From: Pseudothermotoga thermarum DSM 5069
GTDB lineage: Bacteria > Thermotogota > Thermotogae > Thermotogales > DSM-5069
Reading direction: 5' to 3'
DNA: 64,000 nucleotides
NCBI RefSeq assembly: GCF_000217815.1
Contig: NC_015707.1
Coordinates: 744,001 to 808,000 of the forward strand
The notes below the pieces were generated by a model, which saw only the letters and a program-made list of their open reading frames with translations, was not told the DNA's origin and ran no database searches. How positions within the stretch are numbered: position 1 is the stretch's first letter; each line of letters begins with the position of its first letter. Below, one piece after another: positions 1 through 9,421 of the stretch. The translations under genes and the position numbers were made by a program.

Positions 1-426
1 AAACCAATAATTCATAGCTGTTTTGGTTAAATTGTCGGTTTCAGGAGTCAATTTTGCAACGATAGGTGCAGAAAACATTGCTCCAGATGGAACAGGTAAA
101 AGTCCTATCACACTTGCAAGAAAGGATGCGGCAGCCTTTGAAGATCCTTTGAAAAGTTTTTTAACGGCTAAAGAGAGATTTTCCGCATCTTTGGAAATGC
201 TCATCAGTTGTTCAAGGAAATATATCATGATCACACTCAAGATTAAGGTCAAAAACGATTTATCGCGAAATGTTTCAACAACAAGAAATGGGATTTTTGA
301 TAGAAGAAATGAGTTTAGCAAGATAAACGCGAAAAATCCTCCAACCATTGATAGAAAAAGTCTTTTAGTTAACCTTTGCAAAATAACGATGCACAAAAGA
401 GATGTTAACACCGAAAATGTTGCCAT
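1..426 (-). CDS. DUF401-like integral membrane protein (partial, N-terminal part)
   Basis: An open frame of 142 codons starts at ATG 424-426 and runs off the left edge, so only the N-terminus is present. A GAAAGGAG-type ribosome site lies at 437-443. The protein begins MATFSVLTSLL and is very hydrophobic, with several predicted membrane segments. A stretch reading GLLPVPSGAMFSAPIVAK resembles the DUF401/permease-type loop seen in Thermotoga DUF401 proteins. The function of that family is not established. It is divergent from the next gene, with which it shares a 57-nt intergenic region. The family call rests on memory of the pattern; the membrane character and reading frame are seen directly. 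Confidence 0.7.
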   Translation of the reverse strand, partial: MATFSVLTSLLCIVILQRLTKRLFLSMVGGFFAFILLNSFLLSKIPFLVVETFRDKSFLTLILSVIMIYFLEQLMSISKDAENLSLAVKKLFKGSSKAAASFLASVIGLLPVPSGAMFSAPIVAKLTPETDNLTKTAMNYWF

Positions 427-433
427 TTTCAAT

Positions 434-462
434 GACTCCTTTCAATTTTTATGTCTTATAAT
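434..462 (+). promoter_or_regulatory. Probable promoter of the alaX-like gene
   Basis: A perfect TATAAT lies at 457-462 with a weak -35 around 433-438. The expected transcript start near 469 leaves only about 15 nt before the ATG at 484. The upstream ATG at 451 would precede the -10 box, which argues against it as the start. Confidence 0.6.
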
Positions 463-483
463 CATATTATGAAAGGTGAGACG

Positions 484-1599
484 ATGATAAAAATTGAGCA
501 AGTTTTACAAAAAGATGGAAAAATCTTTGCCGTAAGTTCGGAAAGTCCATTCTATCCAGATGGAAAAGGAGGGCAATTGGGAGACAGAGGACACATTGGT
601 GATGCGAAGGTATTTTTCGTAAAAGAAAGTGAAGGGAAATTCTTCCATCAAATCGATCGATTCATTGAGCCTGGTGAGTATCCATATCAAATTGATATGG
701 AAAGAAGGAAGGACATCGCTGCTCAGCATACAGCTCAACACGTTTTGTCAGCAGCCTTTCTAAAGGTAGCTGACGTTCAAACGGTTTCGTTCAGGATGTC
801 CGAGGAATTTTCTACGATCGATCTTGATGTTCCGACTTTAACACACGAGACACTTTCTGAAGCAGAGGCTTTAGCAAATGAGGTTATAAGAAGTTGCGTC
901 CAAGTTGAAATCATAAATACAACCAAAGAACAAGCAAATCGAATGAATTTGAGAAAACCGCTCAGCGAAAAAGTGGAGGAGGGATTTGTTAGATTGGTTA
1001 AGATTGGAGATTTCGATCTTTCAGCTTGTGCAGGTTTTCACGTTACAAACACTGGTGAAATTGGTTGTGTAAAAGTTGTGGATTGGGAAAAAGTTAAAGG
1101 TTCTTTGACTCGTGTTTATTTCGTTGCGGCTGAAAGGGCTTTGAAAGATTATGGAAAACGCGTTTTGGTTCTAAAACAACTTTCAACGCTGTTGACCAGT
1201 TCGATAGACGAGATGGTTAAACGTGTAGAATCGCTTTTGGATAAGACAAAGGAACAAGCGGGACTAATTGAAAAGTTGGCGGAAGCTTTGGCTGTTGAGC
1301 AAGCTAGCAAGTTGCCAGAGATTAAAATCAAAGACTTTAAGGTAGCCTTTTACGACGGGATTGATGAAGTAGCAAGATTTTTACCAAAGTATTGCTCAAC
1401 CGATGTGTTGGTTTGTAAAACCAGCGAAGGATATACAATATCAACCAAAACGATTGATTGTTCAAAATTGGTGCAAATTCTCAGCAAAGAATTTAACTGT
1501 TCTGGAGGTGGAGGAAAGACAAAAGGTTCTTTGAAAACATCAGTTAAGCTTGAGCATTTCATCGAATCTCTTTCAAAAGTTTTGGAGGTGATTCAATGA
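484..1599 (+). CDS. AlaX-type alanyl-tRNA editing hydrolase (long form with DHHA1-like tail)
   Basis: Predicted to hydrolyse mischarged Ser/Gly-tRNA(Ala) in the cytosol, as a free-standing relative of the AlaRS editing domain. The 371-aa protein has the zinc/editing signature HTAQH (H82, H86) and a second pair C182/H186 in ACAGFH, followed by the family motif TGEIG. The C-terminal part contains a coiled segment and a DHHA1-like glycine run (CSGGGGKTKG), as in AlaX-L proteins. The start at ATG 484 is chosen because AAAGGTGAG lies just upstream and the -10 box lies between it and the upstream ATGs at 451 and 469. It overlaps the next gene by 4 nt. In the second motif Phe replaces the more usual Thr of GTH. 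Confidence 0.88.
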   Translation: MIKIEQVLQKDGKIFAVSSESPFYPDGKGGQLGDRGHIGDAKVFFVKESEGKFFHQIDRFIEPGEYPYQIDMERRKDIAAQHTAQHVLSAAFLKVADVQTVSFRMSEEFSTIDLDVPTLTHETLSEAEALANEVIRSCVQVEIINTTKEQANRMNLRKPLSEKVEEGFVRLVKIGDFDLSACAGFHVTNTGEIGCVKVVDWEKVKGSLTRVYFVAAERALKDYGKRVLVLKQLSTLLTSSIDEMVKRVESLLDKTKEQAGLIEKLAEALAVEQASKLPEIKIKDFKVAFYDGIDEVARFLPKYCSTDVLVCKTSEGYTISTKTIDCSKLVQILSKEFNCSGGGGKTKGSLKTSVKLEHFIESLSKVLEVIQ

Positions 1600-2552
1600 A
1601 GATTTCACTGGCAAGATTGCCAACGCCGATAGAGTATTTAGCTAGGTTGAGTAAGCAATATGGAAGAGAGATATTTGTTAAGCGTGACGATCTAACTGAA
1701 TTCATTTCAAGTGGAAATAAGATAAGAAAGCTGGAATTTCTTCTTGCCGATGCTCTCAAAAACGGCTGCAACATGGTCTTTACCTGTGGGGGTATCCAGT
1801 CAAACCACGCAAGAGCCACTGCTCATTTGGCTGTGAAACTTGGGTTGAAGCCCGTTTTGTTTTTACGCCAACCTGCAACCGTTGACAAAGAACTGATCAA
1901 CGGGAATTTACTTTTGGACGAGCTTCTTGGTGCCACGATAATACCTGTGACGACTCAACAGTACGCAAAGATTGAAGAAATCTACGAGGAATACAAGAAA
2001 GATTACGAATCAAGGGGTTACAAGGTTTACACGATTCCCGAGGGAGGCTCTAACAGCCTTGGTGCACTTGGTTATCTTTTTGCAGTTGCGGAGATTGCCA
2101 CACAAATTGATTTGTCAACCGTCGATGCCATTTATTGTGCGGTTGGCAGCGGGGGAACTTACGCAGGTTTGATTGCCGGCCTCAGGTACCTTGGATACAA
2201 AACACCTGTTGTAGGAATAAACGTCACGAAAACAAAAGCCGAAAGGTTTGTCGAGAAGATAGAGGAAATAATCGCCGGTATGTCACAGTTTGGTGTTGAC
2301 GTTAAGGTTTCTTCTGAAGAGATAATCATACTCGATGAATATAGCGGGCCTGACTACGCCGTTCCAAGCGATGCCGATATCGATTGTATAAGAATTGTTG
2401 CTTCCACAGAAGGCATTGTACTCGATCCAGTTTACACAGCAAAAGCTTTCCGAGGTATGTTGCAAAATTCTAGAAGATCACAAAGACTGCTTTTCATACA
2501 CACAGGGGGTACTTTCGGAATTTTTGCCCAAGCTTTCAGGTTTGCACATTGA
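1596..2552 (+). CDS. PLP-dependent D-cysteine desulfhydrase / ACC deaminase family protein
   Basis: A fold-type II PLP enzyme of 318 aa. The Schiff-base lysine is K42 in SGNKIRKLE, and the substrate-binding segment GGIQSNHARA sits at about 65-74. The phosphate-binding loop is probably the glycine-rich GSGGTYAG. Family members degrade D-cysteine to pyruvate, sulfide and ammonia, or more rarely deaminate 1-aminocyclopropane-1-carboxylate; the sequence alone does not decide. Thermotoga maritima has a related protein. The ATG overlaps the preceding stop (ATGA), so it is probably cotranscribed with the AlaX-like editing gene, which gives a pair dealing with non-standard amino acid chemistry. The substrate is inferred. 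Confidence 0.85.
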   Translation: MKISLARLPTPIEYLARLSKQYGREIFVKRDDLTEFISSGNKIRKLEFLLADALKNGCNMVFTCGGIQSNHARATAHLAVKLGLKPVLFLRQPATVDKELINGNLLLDELLGATIIPVTTQQYAKIEEIYEEYKKDYESRGYKVYTIPEGGSNSLGALGYLFAVAEIATQIDLSTVDAIYCAVGSGGTYAGLIAGLRYLGYKTPVVGINVTKTKAERFVEKIEEIIAGMSQFGVDVKVSSEEIIILDEYSGPDYAVPSDADIDCIRIVASTEGIVLDPVYTAKAFRGMLQNSRRSQRLLFIHTGGTFGIFAQAFRFAH

Positions 2553-2553
2553 C

Positions 2554-2574
2554 CACGGGGAAAATTTCCCCGTG
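2554..2574. terminator. Palindromic hairpin between convergent genes
   Basis: CACGGGG and CCCCGTG flank a 7-nt AAAATTT spacer and can pair further through A-T. It lies in the 28-nt gap between two convergent stop codons and could terminate both directions. The T tracts after the stem are poor, so efficiency is uncertain. Confidence 0.55.
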
Positions 2575-2580
2575 TTGTGT

Positions 2581-3411
2581 TCATACCTTTTTGAACCTGT
2601 AAGTGACAAGGAAATCTTCCAACTTTTGTTGATCAACTTCGGCAAGAAGAACAATATCTCCGACAGTTGTATCACTTTTGACAACAAAACCATCTAGAGA
2701 GTTTGTGATAGGAATAGGAGCCGTTAAACAGCTTTTCCCTTTGAGTGTCATGTTACCTAATTTACCAGTCATAACGCTCCACAAGCCATAAAAACCAACC
2801 ATTTGCGAATGAACCCAGACAAATTTTTTCTCAAGTTGCTCGTTGTATTCAGGTGTACCTACCCCAACGGAAACTATCAGCCTTACCCCATTGTTCACAA
2901 GTTCTGATAATTTAAAGCTATTTAAAAATAGTCGCTTTGGTACAACTGCTATGGAAAAACGATCCGTTTTCAAGATTTTGTTTGCTTGCTCGCCGCGGTG
3001 GTGAAGAAACAAACCTTTGGATGTTCCAAAAACCAAAGTGCAGTTCCATTTTCGAGATATTTCCAGCATGATCAATTCCGTCACTTTTGACGTTATGTTC
3101 GAATACCTTTTAATTTTTGATGAAATGTTTCCTGGAAACAGAGGAAGAGGAAATATTCCAAAAAGCAAAGTGTCAATCAACCCGGGAAACACGATTACGT
3201 CAGGGGAAAAATTCTGCATACGACTTAAAAAGCGGTTCAAAAAGGCTACGTATGCATTTACGGAAGGCAACAACGTGTATTCCATTTGAACTATGGCTAC
3301 CTTCAAAAACTTGTTTTCAAAACCCTTGGATGGTTCGATCAATTTTTCTATAGCCTTTTTCACAAAACGTTTTGAAGTTAAGAACTTCAAGATGAGGTTT
3401 TCAAGTTTCAT
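2581..3411 (-). CDS. Nitrilase-superfamily-like protein lacking catalytic residues
   Basis: A 276-aa protein from ATG 3411, which overlaps the upstream stop as ATGA; a TTG at 3426 is the alternative. It keeps the outline of the carbon-nitrogen hydrolase fold: a first strand KVAIVQM, a strand DVIVFPGL, a central region IAVVPKRLF followed by NNGVRLIVSVG, and a helix WVHSQMVGFYGLWSV matching the usual RARAIEN region. The catalytic Glu of the usual VFPE motif is replaced by Gly, and no Cys is seen at the nucleophile position, so hydrolase activity is unlikely. The partner gene upstream is a second, shorter nitrilase-like protein. They may form a heteromer or act as binding proteins; this is inference. 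Confidence 0.6.
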   Translation of the reverse strand: MKLENLILKFLTSKRFVKKAIEKLIEPSKGFENKFLKVAIVQMEYTLLPSVNAYVAFLNRFLSRMQNFSPDVIVFPGLIDTLLFGIFPLPLFPGNISSKIKRYSNITSKVTELIMLEISRKWNCTLVFGTSKGLFLHHRGEQANKILKTDRFSIAVVPKRLFLNSFKLSELVNNGVRLIVSVGVGTPEYNEQLEKKFVWVHSQMVGFYGLWSVMTGKLGNMTLKGKSCLTAPIPITNSLDGFVVKSDTTVGDIVLLAEVDQQKLEDFLVTYRFKKV

Positions 3412-3953
3412 TCCAACCAATTCCAAGCGGAGGTTTTAATGAAGAAGGATGTGCCTGTTTGGTTTTTGAGCACATCAATGTCCAAGATCACAGTACTTGT
3501 TGTGTCTATGATCAAATCGTTGTTTTCTTGTCCAGGCATTGTGAAGTGATAGTGCAGTACATTGCTATGCTTTGCCACCATAAATATTGGTATTTTAAAT
3601 TCCAAAGCACAACCCCAGCAAATACTTTTCATCAAAAGAAGATCGGCTAATTTAACGACGTTTGCAAATATTACCAAAATATCTGCACCTTTTTCTTTTA
3701 TTTGCCAAATGGTTTCCCATTTTGGTACTTCATTCACACAAAAAACAGCCATCTTGCCAAAGTTGGTACAAATAACGTCGTTGTCATTCCCAAAGTGAAT
3801 TTCCTCGGAATTGGTGACAAAGTATATAAATCCTTTTTCGCTGCCTATCAAATACGCCTCTGCTCCTGGAACGACTTCATCAACCCAAGAGATAACAAAA
3901 TCAGCGTTCAAAAATTCCTTTAAAACTATCTGTTTGCCAAGCAAAAGCCGCAC
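3408..3953 (-). CDS. Short nitrilase-like protein
   Basis: A 181-aa protein from a GTG start with GAGGTGA about 6 nt upstream. The middle segment GKMAVFCVNEVPKWE, followed by KEKGADILVIF, matches the C-terminal half of nitrilases (strand, Cys nucleophile, xPE, KGAxxL), and a following region FKIPIFMVAKHSNV fits the next strand. The Cys is retained here, but the N-terminal part is too short and shows no clear catalytic Glu. The first gene of a two-gene unit with the 2581-3411 gene. Pseudoenzyme status is inference; remote homology is visible by pattern only. Confidence 0.55.
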   Translation of the reverse strand: MRLLLGKQIVLKEFLNADFVISWVDEVVPGAEAYLIGSEKGFIYFVTNSEEIHFGNDNDVICTNFGKMAVFCVNEVPKWETIWQIKEKGADILVIFANVVKLADLLLMKSICWGCALEFKIPIFMVAKHSNVLHYHFTMPGQENNDLIIDTTSTVILDIDVLKNQTGTSFFIKTSAWNWLE

Positions 3954-3970
3954 AGATTCACCTCAATTTC

Positions 3971-3976
3971 ATTATA
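3971..3976 (-). promoter_or_regulatory. -10 box for the nitrilase-like pair
   Basis: TATAAT on the minus strand, directly after the tRNA-Asp terminator. The -35 is weak. The predicted leader is about 11 nt, just enough for the GAGGTGA site. Confidence 0.5.
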
Positions 3977-3980
3977 ACAC

Positions 3981-4009
3981 AAAAAAGGAGGGCATAAAGC
4001 CCTCCTTTT
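3981..4009 (-). terminator. Intrinsic terminator after tRNA-Asp
   Basis: On the minus strand GGAGGGC and GCCCTCC enclose a 5-nt loop TTTAT, preceded by an A run and followed by TTTTTT. It begins directly after the CCA end of the tRNA. Confidence 0.85.
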
Positions 4010-4087
4010 TGGCGGGGACGACGGGATTTGAACCCGCGGCCACCGGTGTGACAGACCGGCATGCTAACCAGGCTGCACCACGTCCCC
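4010..4087 (-). tRNA. tRNA-Asp (anticodon GTC), CCA encoded
   Basis: Acceptor arms GGGGACG and CGTCCCC, D arm, anticodon stem CCGGT/ACCGG around loop CTGTCAC (anticodon GTC) and T arm GCGGG-TTCAAAT-CCCGT fold into a full cloverleaf. Discriminator G is followed by an encoded CCA (4010-4012). Confidence 0.95.
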
Positions 4088-4101
4088 AGAGCTACCTTCT
4101 A

Positions 4102-4131
4102 TATTCTGACAAAAAAATTGACAAAAGTCAA
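4102..4131 (-). promoter_or_regulatory. Possible tRNA-Asp promoter
   Basis: TTGACT (4126-4131, minus strand) and AGAATA (4102-4107) with an 18-nt spacer, ending about 15 nt before the tRNA. Confidence 0.45.
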
Positions 4132-4151
4132 GTACCTTGGTTGAATTAGTT

Positions 4152-5063
4152 TCATCTCATTTCTGAAAGAAAATCCACAACTTTTTTAGCTATGATCTTT
4201 CTGAACAGATATGTTGATTTATGCCCGGATGGAACAAAAATCTTTTTGGCTTTTTGAAGTTTTTTGAAAAGTTGTTCAGAAGCTTTATGAACAATTATCC
4301 TATCGAAAAGTGCTTCAAAGAAAAGAACTGGTTGCTCCACAAATTTTGCATAGCTTATGGGATCGTAGTGAAAACATTGTGGAGTTAAGGAAAATATCTC
4401 TTCGATATGAGTTAATTTATCAACGTTTTGCATTGCATTCTTCCTGTTTTCAAAACAAGTTTTTGCGTTCCTACAACCTATTTCGTTGCCTTGTCTTTTG
4501 TAGTCATTCCTCAAAGATTTGGTGTACGGTGAAAACCAGTTGATCCAATACCAATCTCCACCGGTGAAGGCAAGTATCCCAGCCTTAATCCTTTTATCGA
4601 GTGCCAAAGCCATGGTAGCTATCATACCGCCAAAGCTAAAGCCCATTATTGCAACTGGTAAAGCGGATTTGGTTTCAATGTAATCTATGGTCCTTCGTAC
4701 ATCCTTAACAGCTTGATGAAATCTTTCGCAACAAAAAGCAGGGGAAGTTGAAAAGAAAGGTTCACCACCTAACCAATTTGGTTTGGCGCGTTGAGCATGA
4801 TATGGAAGTATCAAATAGTATGTCTGTATTCCAAAATTTTTGAAATATTTTGCAAACCACATCAGATAAGGAATATTTCCATTTCTTATTCCGTGTATGA
4901 AGATCAAATTGAACCAAGGATTTAGAGGTTTGAAATTGTAAACATAAACGCGTTTAGATTCCGGAATGTCCGGCTCGTACACGGTGTCGAAGGATATTAA
5001 ATCGTACTCTTCAAATTTTTCGATAATTTCGTTGAAAGGTTTGTTTTTATCGTAATAAATCAT
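4152..5063 (-). CDS. Alpha/beta hydrolase
   Basis: A 303-aa cytosolic alpha/beta-hydrolase with nucleophile elbow GFSFGG (S143), acid D254 in EALFDR and histidine H281 in PSGHKST; the oxyanion loop is IHGIRNG around H57. There is no signal peptide. The segment between 170 and 230 forms an extended lid. It is the last gene of the large minus-strand directon, and its ATG overlaps the pheT stop (ATGA). Esterase, lipase or peptidase activity cannot be told apart from sequence; its coupling to pheT gives no functional clue. Confidence 0.82.
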   Translation of the reverse strand: MIYYDKNKPFNEIIEKFEEYDLISFDTVYEPDIPESKRVYVYNFKPLNPWFNLIFIHGIRNGNIPYLMWFAKYFKNFGIQTYYLILPYHAQRAKPNWLGGEPFFSTSPAFCCERFHQAVKDVRRTIDYIETKSALPVAIMGFSFGGMIATMALALDKRIKAGILAFTGGDWYWINWFSPYTKSLRNDYKRQGNEIGCRNAKTCFENRKNAMQNVDKLTHIEEIFSLTPQCFHYDPISYAKFVEQPVLFFEALFDRIIVHKASEQLFKKLQKAKKIFVPSGHKSTYLFRKIIAKKVVDFLSEMR

Positions 5064-7435
5064 GAGAATCTTCTTTTAACGCCGAACCTCTCCTCCACAT
5101 CTTTGACCGTTTTTTCAAAAATGGCGTTAACTTCATCGTCTGTAAGGGAGCGATCAGGCGCTCTGTAAACAACATAAAAGGTCACGCTCGTCATGTTTTC
5201 AGGCACGTCTTTGCCTTTATAGATATCGCATACACCTGCTTTTTCCACATATTCACTTGAAGAGTAAAGATAATCGACTATTCCTCCGGCGTAAACTCCT
5301 GTTGGCAGTAACAAAGAGATGTCCCTTCTTATAGCAGGAAAACTCGAAAGTTGTTTAACTGGTCGAACTGATTGGAAAGCTTGGAACATTTTATCAAGGT
5401 CAAGTTCAAAGAAATACACATCTCCCTTCAAATCATAAAATTCTAACACAGAGCTAGCAAGCATTCCTATTTTTCCGATCTCTTCATTTTCGAGTTTGAT
5501 AATTGCAGAGCGTCCCGGAACGTACATTGGAAGGTTAACTGGCTTAAAGTCAAATTTTAAGGCAAAATGTTCTTGAAGGGATTCCAAATATCCTTTGAAT
5601 ATGAAAAAGTCAATTTCTGAAGAAACCTTGTAATTCTCTTCTTCAAACCGTCCAGTGGCAATTGCTCCGACAAACTCTTTTTCCACAGGATTTCCATTTT
5701 CGTTGTGAAAGATTTTCGCTATTTCAAAATACTTTATATCTCTCATTTGCCGTCGATAATTGAAAGCCAAAGAATCAAGTAACCCAAAAAGCAATGAAGG
5801 CCTAAGGCAATCCATATCCTCCGTCAGCGGGTTAAGTAGTTTAACAGGTTCTACGTTGAGGATCTTTGATACCAGCTTTGACGGACAGAAGGATAGATTG
5901 ATCGTTTCGTCAAAGCCGAGCGCAATTAAATGTTCTCGGATTTTTCTCCTGAATAACTGTTTGTCATTCCATCCGCGTCCTCTGGCAATTATTCTTGGCG
6001 CCACCGCTTCTATCTTTGAGTATCCATAGATTCTTCCTATTTCTTCTACCAAATCTTCCTCGATTGAGATATCCGGTCTAAAAGTTGGCACTTCAACTTT
6101 CAATCTGTCCTCCTTTTCCTCAACTTTCATTTCGAGCGATTGCAGGATTTTTTTACTTTCGCCTTTGGGATCTATACCAAGTATGGTCGATATCTTTTCT
6201 TTACGTAATTCGATGACTCGATTGTCAATTTTTCTTGGATAAACATCCACCAAGCCTTGCGCAACTGAGCCGTTGCAGATTTTCTGAACAATCGTCAAAA
6301 GCCTTTGCATTACAAAAACGACACCGTTTGGATCCACACCTCTTTCAAAACGGTATGCAGCATCAGATTTTATCCCAAGAACCTTTGCAGTTTTTCTTAT
6401 CCTGACAGGATTAAAATAGGCGACTTCAAGAATTATCCGGCTTGTTTGCTCGCTAACGCCCGAATTTTTCGCTCCCATAACTCCTCCAACAGCAAGAATG
6501 CTAACTGGATCTGTTATCAAGGTTTCTAAACCTTTCAGTTCGTAGTCTTTTTCATCAAGAAGAGTTACTTTCTCTTTTTCTCTTGCCTTTCTAACTACTA
6601 TTGTGCCTTGATAGACTTTTGAAAAATCAAAAGCATGTGTGGGATGACCGGTTTCAAGCATCACATAGTTCGTGGAATCGACAACGTTGTTTATCGGTCT
6701 TATACCACAAGTCATTAACCTTCTTCTAACCCAGATGGGGCTTGGTTTTATCACAACCCCATCGACAAAAGCGGCGCAATACCTTGGACATCCGTCGATG
6801 TCTTCAATAGAAACTTTCACGAAATCTTCCACTTTAAGGTTTGAACAGGAATAGCTTATCGAAGGTTTCTTCAACTGTTTTCCGCTGATGACACTCACTT
6901 CTCTTGCTACACCAATTATTCCAAGGCAGTCTGGCCTGTTCGAAGTTATTTCTAGATCGAGAACCGGTTCGTTGAGTTTCCAGCGTTCGATCACATCTGC
7001 TCCTATTGGTATGTCCTTGTCGATTTGATCTATCAGGCAAACTCCTTCAGATTTTGGTTCCAAGCCCAATTCTTCCAGAGAACACATCACAACTTGTGAT
7101 AAAACTCCTTTTATCTTAGCAGGTTCAACAACTTGACCATTAGAAAGCTTTGTCGAAGGGTATGCTATGGCAACTTTGTGACCTTTTTCGACTTTCATGT
7201 CTGAGGTTACCGTGGTGTAAGTGTTTTCACCATCGAAAACTTTGCAAACCTTTAATTTATTCGATTCTGGATGAAGGGATGTTTCAACCACTTCTGCACA
7301 AACTATCTTTCCCTGTGCAAACGGGTTGAGTATCGTTTCGACCTTTAAACCTGCCATGGTTAATTTTTCTGCAAGCTCATCCACCGACCAATCGATTTCG
7401 ACAAATTCTCTTAGCCACTCTATAGGAACAAGCAT
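5060..7435 (-). CDS. pheT: Phenylalanyl-tRNA synthetase beta subunit
   Basis: Beta subunit of the (alpha-beta)2 PheRS that charges tRNA-Phe. At 791 aa it has the usual bacterial domain order: an N-terminal tRNA-binding (EMAP-like) domain at about 40-150, the B3/B4 editing region, a B5 DNA-binding-like domain (VEVPTFRPDISIEEDLVEEI area), a catalytic-like core and a C-terminal FDX-ACB domain (FPAIRRDISLLLP to the end). The gene starts 16 nt after pheS and is surely cotranscribed with it. No truncation or frame disruption was seen. Confidence 0.97.
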   Translation of the reverse strand: MLVPIEWLREFVEIDWSVDELAEKLTMAGLKVETILNPFAQGKIVCAEVVETSLHPESNKLKVCKVFDGENTYTTVTSDMKVEKGHKVAIAYPSTKLSNGQVVEPAKIKGVLSQVVMCSLEELGLEPKSEGVCLIDQIDKDIPIGADVIERWKLNEPVLDLEITSNRPDCLGIIGVAREVSVISGKQLKKPSISYSCSNLKVEDFVKVSIEDIDGCPRYCAAFVDGVVIKPSPIWVRRRLMTCGIRPINNVVDSTNYVMLETGHPTHAFDFSKVYQGTIVVRKAREKEKVTLLDEKDYELKGLETLITDPVSILAVGGVMGAKNSGVSEQTSRIILEVAYFNPVRIRKTAKVLGIKSDAAYRFERGVDPNGVVFVMQRLLTIVQKICNGSVAQGLVDVYPRKIDNRVIELRKEKISTILGIDPKGESKKILQSLEMKVEEKEDRLKVEVPTFRPDISIEEDLVEEIGRIYGYSKIEAVAPRIIARGRGWNDKQLFRRKIREHLIALGFDETINLSFCPSKLVSKILNVEPVKLLNPLTEDMDCLRPSLLFGLLDSLAFNYRRQMRDIKYFEIAKIFHNENGNPVEKEFVGAIATGRFEEENYKVSSEIDFFIFKGYLESLQEHFALKFDFKPVNLPMYVPGRSAIIKLENEEIGKIGMLASSVLEFYDLKGDVYFFELDLDKMFQAFQSVRPVKQLSSFPAIRRDISLLLPTGVYAGGIVDYLYSSSEYVEKAGVCDIYKGKDVPENMTSVTFYVVYRAPDRSLTDDEVNAIFEKTVKDVEERFGVKRRFS

Positions 7436-7451
7436 TGCTTACCCCTCCAGG

Positions 7452-8459
7452 TTAGAAATTTGCAAGGAACCTTTTATCGTTTTGAATGAAATCACGTATG
7501 TCTTTCAAATTGTACTTCAACATTGCGATGCGTTCGACTCCCATTCCAAACGCAAATCCTGTCCATTTCTCAGGATCATAACCAACATTTTTGAAAACGT
7601 TTGGATGTACCATTCCAGCTCCAAGTATCTCGAGCCAGCCTGTGTAACCGCATGCTTGACAACCTTTCCCATTGCATACGCCACAGGATACATCCACCTC
7701 AAAGCTGGGTTCTGTAAACGGGAAAAAGCTTGGTCTTAAAAGAATTTTTCTGTCCTTTCCGAACATTTCTTGCGCGAATCTTTCAAGCACATATTTCAAA
7801 TGAGCCACGCTGACGTTTTTGTCAACATAAAGACCCTCGACTTGAGTGAACATTGGAAGATGCGTGGCATCGTAATCACGTCTGTAAACCTTTCCTGGTG
7901 AAATTATCGCAATCGGTGGTTGTTTTGCCAGCATCGTTCTTATCTGTACAGGTGAAGTGTGTGTACGTAAAACTATGTTCGAAGCAAGGTAGAACGAATC
8001 GTGCTCATCCCTAGCTGGATGCCATTCAGGTGTGTTCAAAGCATCAAAGTTGTGCCAGACGTCTTCGATTTCCGGTCCTTCGACAACTTCAAACCCCATT
8101 GAAACAAAAATCATTTCAATTTCTTCCAAGGTTTTGGATATTGGATGTCGATGTCCCACCTTTCTTTTGGCTCCAGGTAAAGTCACATCAACCCAAAGCT
8201 TTTCAATGGCTTTTCTTTCTTCCTCTTGCTTCAGTTGATATCTTTTTTCCTCTATCATTGCTTCTATCTTGTCTTTAAGCTCGTTCAAGAGTTTTCCAAC
8301 CTTTGGCCTTTCTTCTGGTGACAAATTTGCAATGTTTTTCATTTGCTCTGTTATTATCCCTTTTTTCCCAAGGTATAAAGCTTTTACTCTGTCAAGTTCA
8401 GATAATTTGTCAACCTTTTCTATATCTTTCATCGCTTTTTCGACTATGTCTTCGAACAT
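7452..8459 (-). CDS. pheS: Phenylalanyl-tRNA synthetase alpha subunit
   Basis: Catalytic alpha subunit of PheRS, 335 aa. The N-terminal coiled-coil (about 1-90) precedes the class II core, with [11 protein letters not shown], the motif-2 region [25 protein letters not shown] and the motif-3 segment [14 protein letters not shown] near the C-terminus. Its 5' end overlaps the radical SAM gene by 16 nt. No upstream leader peptide or T-box is possible here, because the gene starts inside another coding region; any control must lie far upstream or at the protein level. Confidence 0.97.
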   Translation of the reverse strand: MFEDIVEKAMKDIEKVDKLSELDRVKALYLGKKGIITEQMKNIANLSPEERPKVGKLLNELKDKIEAMIEEKRYQLKQEEERKAIEKLWVDVTLPGAKRKVGHRHPISKTLEEIEMIFVSMGFEVVEGPEIEDVWHNFDALNTPEWHPARDEHDSFYLASNIVLRTHTSPVQIRTMLAKQPPIAIISPGKVYRRDYDATHLPMFTQVEGLYVDKNVSVAHLKYVLERFAQEMFGKDRKILLRPSFFPFTEPSFEVDVSCGVCNGKGCQACGYTGWLEILGAGMVHPNVFKNVGYDPEKWTGFAFGMGVERIAMLKYNLKDIRDFIQNDKRFLANF

Positions 8460-9421
8460 GTCAAAACACCCCCGACATATGCCTTGACGGCCTCCAGTAA
8501 AGATACCATTCCATCACCTGTGACAAATTTAAAATCTTTGTTGAAAAACGCCACACTTTCAATTTTGTGGATATTCATTGTCCCGGAATCTGTGACTATG
8601 GTGTTGCAATTCAAAAATTGAGCCAATTTTTTCAAAAGTTTTATTCGTGTTAACTCACCAAACCTTGGATGATATGGTCCTGCAACTATTGTCTCTTCTT
8701 GGTCTTTGGGAACAAACAAACCTATTCGAATTACCTTTACATTTTCAGCAATTAATATTGCAAGCATATCACTGCAAACATCTAAAGCTTCCTCAATGCT
8801 CAGTAGTTTATAGATTTTGTCCTTGTACCAATTTTCTAGCTTTGTATTCTTGAGAACAAGAGTTGGATGAATTCTACAAGTTTTTGCACCAATTTCAGCG
8901 GTTTTCTCAGCGTTTTTTATTTCCTTCCAATAATCGCTCTCGGGTAATCCCACCATCAAATGAACGCCAAAATCCACACTGTGTTTTTTCAACGTTAAGC
9001 AAGCTTGTTCAACCTCCTTTGCCGTGTATCCTCTTTTTGTCGCTTGTAAGACGTCGTCATCGAACGATTGGACGCCTATTTCAACGAACTTCACTCCATG
9101 TTCTTTTAACATTGTGATTTTTTCTTCGTCTATTTCATCAGGTCTGGTGGAAATTCTAATTCCCTCGCAAAGTCCCTTTTGAATGTATTTGTTTGCCCAT
9201 TTTAGGTATAGAAGTTGATCAGATTCGGGTAAACCAGTGAAAGTTCCGCCGTAAAAGGCTATCTCAAATTTTTCTTTAGAAACTTGAAGAAAGGAAGAAA
9301 TCATCCAATCCAATTCTTGGAATGAAATGGGATTGGATACTCCAGTAATACCCTGTTGGTTGCAGAAAATACATTTGTTTTTACATCCACCTTGAGGTAT
9401 GAACACAGGAAAGATCCTCAA
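8444..9421 (-). CDS. Radical SAM protein, bacterial Elp3-like
   Basis: A 325-aa radical SAM enzyme with the [4Fe-4S] motif CKNKCIFC (C14, C18, C21). It also shows the [29 protein letters not shown] and [10 protein letters not shown] segments that mark the Elp3/YhcC-like subgroup. Unlike full Elp3 it lacks an acetyltransferase domain. The TTG start overlaps the rnc stop (TTGA) and has AGGAGG upstream. Position between rnc and pheS suggests an RNA-modification role, but the substrate is unknown. Confidence 0.85.
   Translation of the reverse strand: MRIFPVFIPQGGCKNKCIFCNQQGITGVSNPISFQELDWMISSFLQVSKEKFEIAFYGGTFTGLPESDQLLYLKWANKYIQKGLCEGIRISTRPDEIDEEKITMLKEHGVKFVEIGVQSFDDDVLQATKRGYTAKEVEQACLTLKKHSVDFGVHLMVGLPESDYWKEIKNAEKTAEIGAKTCRIHPTLVLKNTKLENWYKDKIYKLLSIEEALDVCSDMLAILIAENVKVIRIGLFVPKDQEETIVAGPYHPRFGELTRIKLLKKLAQFLNCNTIVTDSGTMNIHKIESVAFFNKDFKFVTGDGMVSLLEAVKAYVGGVLTCSKT

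Noticed and set aside
23-472. 149-codon plus-strand open frame
   Set aside because: It is antisense to the DUF401-like gene, which has a strong ribosome site and hydrophobic family-like sequence.
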